Positions 24,226 to 35,288 are shown, numbered from the stretch's first letter. The stretch is 50,391 bases of DNA from Parasitella parasitica (GCA_025201805.1 MU619275.1:183308-233698), one strand, 5' to 3'. Notes: generated from the sequence alone by a model not told the origin. Translations and numbers: made by a program.

Positions 24226-24659
24226 GTAGCTCCATAAGAGATGACATTCAATTACTTTTTTGTGGGAAGTTTTATCACTTCAGCACAGGCAGCTACAAAA
24301 CTTATGAACGGCACCAATCTGAAAACAGATCTCTTCTTAGCCATGGATTGCTCGAACACATCCTACACCATCTAGAAAATGACAATAATGAATCCTTTGT
24401 ACAACAATTATGGACAGCAGGGACTGATGGGTTGACAGATAAAGCAACTGCTTTGTTGGAGATTATCCGGTACACTTTAACATCATTCCACCCTGTGTTC
24501 AGCAACGTATCCCTTTTGACGCAAAATCATGAAAAAGCGCCTTTTATTGAAAACATTGTACCATCTTTCTTGTCACTGTCAAGGACCACAGGTTTTGTTG
24601 AAACCCAACATGTGTTAAAGCAACTTATGAAAGAAAAACTTCGGATTGATTTTGAATGA
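24226..24659 (+). CDS. Partial ORF, possible 3' exon of hypothetical gene
   Basis: Open from an AG acceptor at 24225 to TGA at 24657-24659, about 144 residues. It begins SSIRDDIQLLFCGKF, continues with a helical, charged segment (GLLEHILHHLENDNN) and ends KLRIDFE. Composition looks coding, unlike the AT-driven frames nearby, but there is no starting ATG context and no recognised domain. It could be the last exon of the gene beginning at 23018 or a separate decayed gene. Sequence between 23804 and 24225 has several possible splice sites, none decisive. Confidence 0.35.
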
Positions 24660-24929
24660 AGGACCCTCAGTTGCAAACATGTTTCAAGAATAGTTTTTTC
24701 ATGTCTATTCTTGTATGAATAAACACTCTTTATCATCCACTCTTTTCCAGCCTGACTGTGCTGTTAAATTTTTTTTGGTGATCGGCCATTGGTGATTCTG
24801 TTCGTTATATGCTGAAGGAAGCCACACTATGTTGAATTTAAAGTCGATTATTTGTTTGCAGTTGCTGTTACTTTTTTCAGTTCTTGCAAAGTTCAAGCGG
24901 TATACTATCAATCCAAATAAATATAACAG

Positions 24930-25693
24930 ATGGGAACAGGGGACAAAATTGCACTTATTCTGGTTGATATTCAAAATGATTTCCTTGAGAAAGGTTCGCT
25001 TGCAGTGACCGACTCTAATAGTATTTTACGTCCTGTAAATAGCCTTATACATCAGGTAAAAGCGAAGAATGGACTCATTATCGCAACCAAGGTACAATAG
25101 CAAACAATTAGGACATGAATTGCAGATCTAGACTCTAATTATTATCAAGGACTGGCATCCACAAAACCATATAAGCTTTGCTTCCAATAATTCAGATAAG
25201 CACGTATTTGAGACTAAAGAAATAGAGTATGATGGAATCAAAGGAATGCAAGTAATGTGGCCCGATCATTGTGTGGTAAGGTAAATAGGATCAGTATTTA
25301 TTAAAAAAAACTGAAAGGTTAAGGTAGCAAAATACGTTCGGTTCAGAGATATCCAAAGAAATCAATGAAAATGACATTGATTTTATTGTTAAAAAGGGCA
25401 TGAATCATCGCGTAGATTCTTACAGCGCTTTTGCCGATAACAATTATTCAGAAATCACAACTTTGGCAAAGATATTATATCAAAACCACGTTGAGACCGT
25501 CATAATTGTTGGTCTTGCAGCAGATTATTGTGTCAAACTAACTTGTCTTGATGCCATCAAATTCGGGTTCAAAACTATCCTGGTGAAAGAATGCACGAAG
25601 CCTGTCAATAAAGAGCGATTTGAACCCACACTTGCTGAGCTAAAGGCAAAAGGCGTTTTCATACAACATTACTCTGAAACCTTTGTTGAATAA
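24930..25693 (+). CDS. PNC1: Nicotinamidase (Pnc1-like)
   Basis: Three exons: 24930-25091, 25150-25275, 25328-25693, giving 217 residues, the normal size. It hydrolyses nicotinamide to nicotinic acid and ammonia in the NAD+ salvage pathway, in cytosol or peroxisome. The isochorismatase fold is clear: LVDIQNDF with catalytic Asp13; DWHPQNH with metal ligands Asp55 and His57; MWPDHCV with His94; VKKG with catalytic Lys119; and GLAADYCVKLTCLDA with nucleophile Cys164. All expected active-site residues are present. The HRVDSYSAF substrate loop is typical. It converges with the gene ending at 25839; AATAAA at about 25782 may be its poly(A) signal. Confidence 0.93.
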
Positions 25694-25838
25694 ATATCTG
25701 AAAATTTGCATGTACTTAATCTTTTCCTTCATCAACAAAAAACAAAAACAGAGAATCAATAGGCTTTTATATTATGTAACGTAATAAAGTAATATACAGT
25801 TTTCGCTAGTTTGTTCCATCTAGTAGAATATCAGGTTC

Positions 25839-27449
25839 CTACAAAGGCTCAACAAAGTTTGCGGGAAACTAGCAAGATGTTAGCACAGCTGCTGCTGTCG
25901 TAGTTTCTAACACTTACGATGCCTTGACGGCTGTCGATTCTCCCGGTCCACCAGTCATCCTGTGTATTTGATTTTTCGACAACGGTAATGATATCTCCCT
26001 TGTGGAATGCCAAATCACCTTCTTGCTCACCGGCGAAATTGAACAAAGCACGAGCACGAGAGCCTTCGTTGTTATTTGTGAGAGTCAAGGCTCGACTATT
26101 ACTGTTTTCGTAGCTCGTGAGATTGGGTGATGGAACACCTGAAATCAGTCTTGGGGGATTATTCTCACAATTACTATCTTGCCTCCAAGAAGAAGTGCTG
26201 CCTCCTCTAGACCTATTTCCATAGCTATCATTGTTTCGTACATTAGGGCTAAGTCCTCCTCCTCCACCTGTTTTAGCCAAATTATGAACAGCGGCACGAC
26301 TGAATGATAAAGCTCCATTAGGTGAATCCATACTATCATATGCATTGTTATTTGATCTTCTGCTGCTGGGTGTGTCGTCATAGCGATTATACGGATCATC
26401 ATTACCATCGTGATTCCGATCAAAGCTGCTGTAGCGCCCGTCTGATCTATAACCAGTATTGTAATTATCCATATGTCCAAAACTTCCACCGCCTCTATGA
26501 CCGGATTTTATCTCTAATGCACGATATAGAGAGTCTGCCGCTGGAGGTGGAGGAATTGTACCGTTCAACAAATCACGAGTTTTCACTTTACTACCATACA
26601 ATTTCTTATTGGCATCGAAACGTTCAAGGATGACGGACCCTTCCAATGATACACCTGCAAATAGACCTCTTGTCTTACTATAAGAATAAACAGCAGAAAC
26701 ATTTTTGATGGATGCAGTTCCAGAAGCTTCAGCATTTCTGCCAATAGGGCCAGCTGCAACTAATAACATTTACCAAGAATAGTAAATACTTGCTCCGATA
26801 CATCGAACTTGCTTGCTTCTTTATTTACCTGAAATGTTTCCACCTAAAGTAATGGATCCGTGGTGCATAAATGATTTCACAGCAGATGCTGTATTCAATA
26901 CCATAATAAAGTCTGTAAGCTCCGCACCAACTTGTCCACCAAATCCCATACCACCTGTTATTATTGCAGATGGTGCTGACCAATCTGATAATATATTGAG
27001 TAAATATGTTTGTATAAATACCTGTAAAAAACAACTTACTTCCATCAGGTAACCTATAGACCGAAGAGAGGGGGAGGGGGTTAAATTCAAGCACAAGTTT
27101 TAGTAGAACTTAATTACCTAGCAATTACTAAACCTGAGCCTGCTCGCCCCGAGAATAAAAATCCAGCCTTCAAAACAGTAAATATTGCCAAGCCTTTTGC
27201 ATCACTAAGAATATGAGAAGGGATGATAAAGTCTACACCCTTTCCATCATCTTACTCCCGAGAAAAGTTAATTTATCTTGCCAATTAGAGTTTTATACGA
27301 CTTTTTACCTGTAAAACTATTTAGTATACGAGCTGCTTTTCGACATTCGGCTAAATTAACGATAGCGTTAATAGGCTATGCATTGCATGATTATAATATT
27401 TACAAGCCAAACTTGAAGGAAGAGGTGAGTTAATGCTAAATCCCCCCAT
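25839..27449 (-). CDS. SYLF (Ysc84) and SH3 domain protein
   Basis: Seven exons on the minus strand: 27449-27404, 27350-27309, 27250-27118, 27053-27040, 26984-26829, 26759-25918, 25868-25839, giving 420 residues. It matches Lsb3/Ysc84 actin-patch proteins: N-terminal SINSPLPSSLASECRKAARIL and SFTDDGKGVDFIIPSHIL; AGFLFSGRAGSGLVIARLPDG; NWSAPSAIITGGMGFGGQVG; and TDFIMVLNTASAVKSF of the lipid-binding SYLF domain (about residues 1-215). A Gly/Asn/Ser-rich low-complexity linker follows. The C-terminal SH3 domain runs from ARALFNFAGEQEGDLAFHKGDII through DDWWTGRI to GIFPANFVEPL. The fourth exon is only 14 nt and the last 30 nt. Expected role: membrane and actin binding at sites of endocytosis. Confidence 0.92.
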
Positions 27450-28055
27450 ATTAAATATATTGAACTTGAGAAAAAAAAAAAGAAAGAGGTATTGGGCACC
27501 ATAATGCCCAACACTTTTCTTTTTATTCTTCAACTGACTTTCAAGCACCTACATTTACATCATAGATTACTAAATGAAGGTTGTTTGACACAATTAGTTT
27601 GCGAACACTTACTTTGACTTTCATGAAAATCATTACTTTGCGTTTCAATCTTGGTTCGCTTAGGAAATCTATCGTCGTGATTGCTGTCAGTGATCATCAC
27701 CTTCTTATGATGATAAGAGATGTGAAACAAACATCGTGCATAATTTCAAAAGATTGAAACCAAATTCCGCACAAATTATATTCTCAAAATACCATGGATA
27801 GGAGAAATATGCTTTTATTCATAATTACTACTGTAGCAAATTTCAATTGAATCTGCCACATAATTTTATGCTTAATCTGAGTAAAGAGAATATAAAATAC
27901 ATTTACAAGGGCTATAAACAGTTTTTTCATAATTTGATATCCAATTGCTAATAGTATATCCTTCATTTTTTAAAGCATTACTTTAACACTAGTGATTTTT
28001 CACTCGAATAAGCCAAGCTCACTACACAGAAAACATTGACGATTGCAGATGTGCA
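27450..28055. other. Intergenic region
   Basis: AT-rich DNA between the SH3-gene start and the left inverted repeat; presumably the SH3-gene promoter. No gene or RNA is visible. Confidence 0.45.
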
Positions 28056-28442
28056 TACAGTCAAGCTTATAGAAATTGGAATTTTCTTGAATATAATTGA
28101 AAAATAAATGCCCACTTTCGACCATAAAAAGAAGACTAGTTTGCCTGGACATTTGACCACATTTTACAGATAGTCTGACCAATTTTTGGTCAAATAAATC
28201 ACAAAGATTCTTTATTTAAGCGTTTAGGGATATACCTTATGAAATGCTAAATGAAACTGCAAATATTCAACTGGAACATCTTTGCTTCCTTCAACGACTC
28301 TTGAGGTAGGAGTTTCCACATCCAACTCGCTCATTCTGACTCTATTCTTCAAAGCTTTTCAAAAATGTCTAATAAGATTGAGCTCAGGTGAATAGAATTA
28401 AAATCATACAGGTATGTATTCCATTCGATACTTACAGGATTA
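28056..28442 (+). repeat. Left inverted-repeat arm
   Basis: Matches the complement of 31456-31862. Shared from TACAGTCAAGCTTAT at the outer end to ATTCGATA-TTACAGGATTA at the inner end, with scattered substitutions and small indels. The central 150 bp is nearly identical between arms. Confidence 0.85.
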
Positions 28443-28680
28443 GCGATGCAGCGGATAGAGGACGGGGATTAGCATTACTATGATATCAGTACAAGTTCCA
28501 CTAATTCACATTATTCGGCTTTGTAGGTGCCTCGGTTTTCACATCATGTTGGATGGCCATTGTATTAGGATTTTGAATAAGATTAGGATGGAAGTTGAAG
28601 CAAGTGGGATGTGGTAACATAAAAAGTGTAGTTAGTAATAAGTCTAATAATTAATATATGTTAAAAAGTAGCAAGGGAGA
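28443..28680. other. Spacer inside the inverted-repeat unit
   Basis: About 240 bp between the left arm and the tandem repeats. No coding or structural feature recognised. Confidence 0.4.
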
Positions 28681-29250
28681 AACCCAAATGGATGATGAAC
28701 GCAGATCGTCATAACATTGGTAACGTCGAGAAGTTTGTCTCCAACCTTACACGAAAAAACAAAAGTTTTTTCTAGCAAGATTTTCTCTGACTACTGTTCC
28801 CATTGCAACTTCCACACGTGTGCAGAAGAAACCCAATACATGTACATCCAAGAACCATTCATCGCACCAGTGACAAGAGGAATTCGCCTCCAATCTTACA
28901 CGAAAAAACAAAAGTTCCCTCTAGCAAGTCTTCTCTGGCTACTAACCGCCTGCAACTCCCTGTGTGAAGCAAACCCGAATGGATGATGAACGCAAATCGT
29001 CATAACATTGGTAACGTCGAGAAGTTTGTCTCCAACCTTACACGAAAAAACAAGAGTTTCTTCTAGCAAGATTTTCTCTGACTACTGTTCCCATTGCAAC
29101 TCCCACACGTGTGCAGAAGAAACCCAATGCATGTACATCCAAGAACCATTCATCGCACCAGTGACAAGGGGAATTCGCCTCCAATCTTACACGAAAAAAC
29201 AAAAGTTCCCTCTAGCAAGTCTTCTCTGGCTACTAACCACCTGCAAGTTC
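28681..29250. repeat. Nested tandem repeat, 291-bp period
   Basis: Two tandem copies of about 291 bp (GATGATGAACGCA begins at 28691 and again at 28982). Each copy itself contains two diverged half-units offset by about 149 bp, both starting near CTCCAA(C/T)CTTACACGAAAAA (28739, 28888, 29030, 29179). The two 291-bp copies differ at only a few positions, whereas the half-units differ more, so the half-unit duplication came first. Short open frames across it (28717-29396) follow the repeat and are not convincing genes. Confidence 0.85.
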
Positions 29251-29510
29251 ACACCGCCTTCCAGATGAACAGTATCTGTTTTTTTTTATTACTTTTTACC
29301 TCTTTCACATCTTCTAAATTAAGGCTAGTGTCCCATTTTCATTTGACCGATCCCAAACTGATTGCAAATACGATCAAAGATAATAGTGTGATATAAAGCA
29401 AACAAATAATGAACATGGTCAATATTGGTTTTATCAGCTGATTTCATTGACTGCTTTAAGTTGTACAATTATAAAGGTTGACACTAATGCTAATCTGATA
29501 ACATCTAACA

Positions 29511-31176
29511 ATGCCACCTAAAAAAAAAAGTAAAGCTGTTAAAGAAGGTTCCCGAAGATGCTAAATGGTGTCTTGATCGTTCCAATCACCTGTCGTTCAG
29601 AGACTTTATTGAAAAGTGGGATTGCCTTGACAGAAACCAGGCTCAACAGCGATTTGGGAACATCTTGAGCGAATATTTCAAATCAAAAAGCACTACTAAT
29701 ACGAAGATTCGCGATGACTACAAGAATTGGTTTCGAGTACAGACTTCATACGATTCTGGTCTACGCGGTCAGAATCGAATACACTACTTAAAACTGAATT
29801 GGGTTGTAGCGAGATCATCGACATTGTGATTGAACAGCGACTCAAATATCTACAAACCACTGCTGCAAGCAACGGGGAGCCTGGTGGTGATTCCTCTGCT
29901 CTTAATGTCTCTAGCAGTTCTTCTACTCCTGATGTCTCTGGTGATTCTTCTGTTCCCAATGAACCAACAAGTCTCACTCATACCATGTTGCTTGAAGCGG
30001 GGGACTATTTGATCAGTGTCATGACTAACTTTTTAAACAAAGAAGATACAAACGATAATCCATGGATATTCAAGGATATTGACATTAGTCATTTATTCCG
30101 CGAATACCAGGCTGCTACTAGCGAAATCCTGGTGAAACACAAGGCCCTAACAGTGGAATCCTACGTGCATGAACTCGCGTCTTTGACCCACATTATTTTC
30201 CTTTGCAAAGATCAACATAGCGAGATTGCAGAAAAGGTTTTTTCTTTGGAAACACTGCAGCAACTCACGGCTTTCCTTGAACGAAAGACAATAAGCCGTG
30301 AACTTGACTTTCCTTCGAACCATTTTATGACAATCACCAATACTCTTACGGATCTCAGCTTGGCAAACAAAACAAGAGAACAAGCAATTATGGAGTTTAC
30401 AGTTCTGGCTTCTCAGATAAATTATGGCCAAAAGCGTCTTCTATATGGTATTATCAACCTGTAAGTTTTGATGGAATTTATAAAAATTATGACTTAACTG
30501 ACTTTTTTTGTGGGACCTCGAGTGAAGGATTCAGAAACTCCCAACAAGCCCTTTAAATGTCTACAAACAAATTAGTGAAAGCGAGTTGTGGAATACGTAC
30601 TTCGATCCCCTATTGTCTTGCATCATCAGCGATCCTGACCGGCTCATTCATCTTCGCTGGACTAATTCTACCCCTATGGAAAAAGGAAAAAGTCGACCTG
30701 ATGCAGTAATTAGTGAAAAGCAACAAATGTCATTTGGAAATAGTGTCGGTTATGGTGAGGCCAAAAGCCAGCAAGGTTCTTGTAGCAAGTCATTATGTCT
30801 GGACACGCTCCGTTTGGCGATATTCACAAAAAATGCCATTGATATCAATAAGCTTGATGGTGCTCTTGCCTTTTAAATCCATGCTTTCAATATCACTTTT
30901 TACCTTCAAAAATTAACTGCCAAGGGTATATATACCGTTATTGAAATTGCTCACTTTCGCTTTCCTCAACCCCTGGATGATTTACCCTCTCTCTTCACTA
31001 TGATCAATATCAAAAAACTCCTTGGTGTCAGCGACGTTTTCTGGAGCCTCTGTAAAAAATCCAAGCAATCCGATATAATTGAAGAAAGATACAGAAGAAC
31101 TCTAGTGAGTTTGGATGCCATGATTGATACAGCTCAAGACATCACACGCCGATGTGTTTTGAGATTTGGCCACTAG
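29511..31176 (+). pseudogene. Broken PD-(D/E)XK-like gene of the inverted-repeat unit
   Basis: Coding-like sequence runs from ATG 29511 (MPPKKK) to TAG at 31174-31176 but in pieces. (1) Near 29520-29529 a run of ten A leaves the start frame shifted relative to the long frame VPEDAKWCLDRSNHLSF. (2) A further frame change falls between about 29730 and 29790. (3) After a clean 67-nt GT-AG intron (30461-30527) the frame reads to TAA at 30874-30876, beyond which the same frame continues open for 99 codons. The last exon has RPDAVI, 18 residues, then GEAK, the spacing of a PD-(D/E)XK active site, followed by DTLRLAIFTKNAID and FRFPQPLDDLPSLF. The family name is unknown to me. At least one lesion (the TAA) looks real; the A-run could be sequencing error. 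Confidence 0.65.
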
Positions 31177-31455
31177 TCAATGATTATAAATGAGTATATA
31201 CTACTGTATAGTTTCTTTTTTTTTTAAAAAAAAAATTGTCTATTTCAAATTAATCAATGGTGTCTCCTCTGTCTTTTATGGCAAACATATATCTGGTTAT
31301 GGCTAATGGCATTCACTAAAGGAAGACACACAACTTACCAACCATAACATGTATTATATATAAACCCTTTCATTTGAATTGTAATAAAAACATTCGGTAA
31401 TAGTTGCAATGTATTTTTATTACTTATCTACCATCATTTTATGGTAATGTATCTT

Positions 31456-31862
31456 TAATCCTGTAATTATCGAACGAGAATACGGTACACACCTGTATAA
31501 CACTCATTCTATTCACCTGAGCTCAACTTTATTGAACAGTTTTGAAAAGCTTTGAAGAATAGTGCCAGAATAAGCGAGTTGACTGATGTGGAAGCTCCTA
31601 CCTCAAGGGTCGTTGAAGGAAGCAAAGATGTTCCAGTTGAATATTTGCAGTTTCATTTAGCATTTCATAAGGTATATCCCTAAACGCTTAAATAAAGAAT
31701 CTTTGTGATTTATTTGACCAGAAATTGGTCAGACTATCTGTAAAATGTGGTCAAATTAGCCTCAAACGTCCGGGCAAACTAGTCTTCCTTTTACGGTCGA
31801 AAGTGGGCATTTATTTTTGAATTTAGGTCAAGAAAACGCCAATTTCCATAAGCTTGACTGTA
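31456..31862 (-). repeat. Right inverted-repeat arm
   Basis: Complement of 28056-28442. On the minus strand it carries AATAAA (31815-31810), about 115 bp downstream of the SCP2 stop, so the arm may provide that gene's poly(A) signal. Confidence 0.85.
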
Positions 31863-31929
31863 ATAGTTCATGCTAACACTCTTTTATTTAGAGATTGGCA
31901 CATGATTATTTGTGAATCGGTTTGGACAT

Positions 31930-32654
31930 TTACAATCGGTTTGACCTTTTGTTGGCCAAGGTCATTAGCTCTTCATTGTTTTTGATGAATTCCAATGCAC
32001 GCTATTTATGAAAAATTACGTTTGAGCTGCAAAAGAAATTTCCTTTATGTATATAGCACATCGTAAACTTACGTCTTTACCGCCTGCTCTTTCAAAAACC
32101 TCTTCCAGCTTTTGTGCAAGGACGAGATCGCCACGAACTTTGATCCTGCCGGCCGTGTAGGCCTTTACACCAGTTAAGCTGAATGCATGGTAAGTTATTA
32201 CATATACATTGATGCAAAAAGCTAATTCCATACCCTCCTGTGATAAAGTTCAAGAGGTCATGGTCTTCCACTTGAATCTTGACCCTCTTAATTTTCCCTT
32301 GTGTAGAAGATCGAGCTTTATCCTTGTCTGAAGTGATAACAGGTTGAATTTCATTTCCTACACGTTGAAAAAGGTTTGGATCCAGGGCAATGATGTGCAA
32401 CGCGTCGACTATTATGATTACCTTGCAAAAGGAGATACCTTGAATACAAAAAAAAAAAGCAAGAATAAATCATGAACACACTTATAACCTTATCCGATAG
32501 ATAATTCATACCAAGTTGCTGCTGGCTTTCTTCTTTTTGTTACAGTCAAGATGAATAAACCTTTGACATTAGGCCAGAGAGAGTCATCCAGAGCCAATTG
32601 GCGGTCAAGCTCAGGTAGAACAAGATCGGATATAAGTGAAGTCTTTTTTGGCAT
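31930..32654 (-). CDS. SCP2 sterol/lipid-transfer protein
   Basis: Five exons on the minus strand: 32654-32512, 32438-32422, 32357-32234, 32178-32073, 32001-31930, giving 153 residues. The second exon is only 17 nt and encodes the YLLLQ strand. Family features: KGLFILTV, TWYLLLQG, VKIQVEDHDLLNFITGG, then LTGVKAYTAGRIKVRGDLVLAQKLEEVF, the SCP2 lipid tunnel signature, and a final helix ALEFIKNNEELMTLA. The protein ends Asn-Arg-Leu, a weak but possible PTS1 peroxisomal signal. It probably carries acyl-CoA or sterol inside peroxisomes. It lies in the same orientation just downstream of acyl-CoA oxidase. A shorter last exon (stop at 32006-32008) also splices but lacks the final helix, so I prefer the longer one. 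Confidence 0.87.
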
Positions 32655-32930
32655 AGGATATATGATCAATGGGTTTACAAAGAAAGAAGGGGATGAATAT
32701 GCGTGATATAAGATATTTCTGAGTTCCAAGCATGTGAGTCTCTCACACTTGTTGTTTACATTGAAGCAAGGCGTACAAAGATACAAGTTGCATAATAATA
32801 ATGTCTTTTTTTTATTATTTCTTTGAAGGTGTTTTTCAGAGTATTTTTTGTAAATATAGATTCAAATAGAGTACAGAAAGAAGAAAACATGATGTGATCT
32901 AATAAATTAAAGGTCTTGTAATGTTATTAT

Positions 32931-35218
32931 TTACAACTTGGCAGGTTGGGCAGAGCCTTCCAACTTCTTGGGTCCTTTGACAACAAAAGGCTTGATGCAC
33001 TCATCGTAACCATCAACAACCAAGGTGTGATTTAAAGGTTCTCTTTCAGCCATTTCAGTCATAGATTCATAGACTTTACCGTCATAGCGACCCAGAGCAG
33101 AATGCAAAAAGTAATCTGGCAAAGCAAAGGCATCCACCAACGAAACAGCCTCCGGGCGGATTTGTTCCAAAAGATGGATAACTTGCTCCTTCAACATGGC
33201 AGATTGATCAGCATTCAAATAACCGGATACAAGGAACTCGGAGAGTTCCTTTTCCATGGTGTGAAGAGCAAAGAGGGAGGCGAGGACGCGGAGAACCTTT
33301 ACCATAGGGCGATTTTCAGGCTTGGAGAGTTGTTCATCATTTTGGAGAGTGACAATAAAGTTGCGGATAAGCATGAATTGACTGTGAGCTTTGGAAATAC
33401 GACTAATTTCAACCAGCATAGAGTTCCAAGAGCGGCCATGATGGTCGATTTGCTCAGCGACTTTAGCAATGCCGAATGCGGCACGGAAACCAAAGGCAGA
33501 CAAGATCAACTCAGGGTTCGAGAAATCTTCAGGCTTTGTCGCAGGACATTTGGCATTGGGATTCTCCAAATATTGAGTCAAGTAGGTAACGGTTTGATTG
33601 TATTCAGAAGGTTCAGCTTTGCCCGCAACAACATTACGGAAAGTCTTGAGCAAGTAACGAGCAGTTTGTTGAGTAAGGATGTAGTTATCGCCTTCCCAAG
33701 TGACATTGGGGAGGTAGTCTTGATAAAATTGACCCAAGCCAGAAAACATGCTGTAACCATGACCACCGCAGGCACGTCTGCAATCTTCAATGGCATCAAT
33801 GGCCATGGTAGTAGTCAAACTCTTGAGGCCGGAAGAACTGGCATGGAGATCGGCCAATAGAGAGAAGTTACCTTGTTGCATGGCTTCTTGGTTCAGGTTA
33901 TAAAGACGAATCATTTCACGTCCAGTGAAGAAACAAGCATACGCAGCGGCAACAGCAGGCAAAAGGCGATATTGCTGCATGGTATAGTCGAGAACAGGTG
34001 TCTCAATGACCTTATTATCCCACTTTCTGGGGTTGGCAGCATCGACAAATTGCTGACGAATAGCAGAATAACGAATAGCAATGGTAGTAGCTTTGGCAAG
34101 AGCATAACGAACACCTAAAACAATGTGTGCACGAACAAATACCATGGTGCCATAAGACAGCTTGGCATTAGGAGGCTTTGAGTATTCACCAGTGCCGGCT
34201 TTAACTTGAGAGTACTTGGCCAAGAAAGCAACATGAGGAATACGGTAATGATCAAACATAATGAAGCCGTTGTCGACAGTATTGAAACCAAACTTGGGCC
34301 CAATATCACCTACAGTGATCCCTGGGAGAGGAGTGTGGTCTTCAAGGCTACGGATTTGGACGCAAAAAGGGTGAGGACCCAAGTCCTTACCATCTGTAAT
34401 CAAGCGTGCCATGACGATCGCATGATTAGCAGCCTTACCAAGACCGCCAATCCACCATTTAGCAGATGTCAAAGTAGGTGAATGGAGCTCAAATTCGTTG
34501 GTCTCAGGGATATAGGTAGCAGTAGTTTCCAGACCTTGAACATTAGAGCCATGGCCAAGCTATATATAATATTAGGACTTAGTATCTGATCCTTCAATCC
34601 TCCTCATTCACAAAGGGTACTTTACCTCAGTTTGAGCATAACACCCAATGATACGATGCTTCAATGCAGGTTCAAGGAAAAGCTTCTTTTGTTCGTCCGT
34701 GGTTTGATTTCTTAGAGTGGGGATGAACATGTTGTAATGAAGCGTAAACTAGTGAAGGTGATAAACATGACTAATTGAGCTTTGTATGTGTCATTTAAAC
34801 AGGACTTACAGGACTGGATTGATCAAACAAGAAATTGGCAATCTGGGTGTCAGTTTCATCCCAATTTTGCTCCCTATGTTAAACCCGCTTAATAAATCCA
34901 TACCATCAGATGATAAATCGCTTCATGAGATACATACTTTACAACCTCGATGAGACGCTTATCCTTCCACAAAGAAGTAGAAATCTTATCCTTACGGCTC
35001 AGATAATAGCGGTTGGTTTTATCGAAAGCAGGTTCGGACTCCATGACTTCGAGTACCTTGTGCATTTTTTGCAGCCATTCTTCAGTGTACATGAATTTAG
35101 ACAGTTCGTTGACGTCAAATGTGCCTTTTGCTCTTTCATTAGCTAAGAAAAGTTCACCAGAAGGACCCTTGGGCGCAAGTTTAGGAAACTTGGTAGCAAC
35201 GTTATTATCAAAAGTCAT
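32931..35218 (-). CDS. POX1: Peroxisomal acyl-CoA oxidase
   Basis: Five exons on the minus strand: 35218-34938, 34873-34810, 34748-34626, and 34559-32931 with a long uninterrupted last exon; counted this way four coding blocks give 698 residues. It catalyses the first, FAD-dependent step of peroxisomal beta-oxidation, making trans-2-enoyl-CoA and hydrogen peroxide. Signature stretches: CYAQTELGHGSNVQGLETTATY (flavin/substrate site), KWWIGGLGKAANHAIVMA, VGDIGPKFGFNTVDNGF, RRACGGHGYSMFSGL with the catalytic region, and VTWEGDNYILTQQTARYLLK. It ends Ala-Lys-Leu, a good PTS1. ATG 35216-35218 follows a TATA element. Neighbouring SCP2 on the same strand suggests shared peroxisomal lipid metabolism. 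Confidence 0.95.
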
Positions 35219-35280
35219 TATATTTGTAGAAGTATTTTGTGTTTAGGAAGAAATGGAAACAAAGAAAAGGCGGGGTAGAG

Positions 35281-35288
35281 TTTATATA
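35281..35288 (-). promoter_or_regulatory. TATA box of acyl-CoA oxidase
   Basis: On the minus strand the sequence TATATAAA lies 63-70 bp upstream of the acyl-CoA oxidase ATG, followed by a C-rich CTACCCCGCC element before the start. Position and form suit a core promoter. Confidence 0.5.

Larger units (their letters stand above)
28056..31862. mobile_element. 3.8-kb unit bounded by long inverted repeats
   Basis: Two copies of a roughly 390-bp sequence lie in opposite orientation at 28056-28442 and 31456-31862, with long blocks identical (for example GAAACTGCAAATATTCAACT in the left arm and its complement in the right). Between them are nested tandem repeats (28681-29250) and one broken gene (29511-31176). 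This is the architecture of a DNA transposon or other foldback-type element. I see no target-site duplication next to the arms, and the internal protein is not a recognised transposase, so an inverted segmental duplication remains possible. The right arm ends about 70 bp beyond the SCP2 stop codon. Confidence 0.65.

Noticed and set aside
28717-29396. Serial frames MVTSRSLSPTLHEK... in the tandem repeat
   Set aside because: The same peptide simply repeats with the DNA repeat; open frame is explained by repeat structure, not by selection.
32006-32026. Short alternative last exon for SCP2 ending RNFS
   Set aside because: It splices legally but drops the conserved last helix and the PTS1-like end, both present with the acceptor at 32002-32003.
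33102-33860. 252-codon plus-strand frame
   Set aside because: Antisense shadow of the acyl-CoA oxidase long exon, whose protein motifs are unambiguous.
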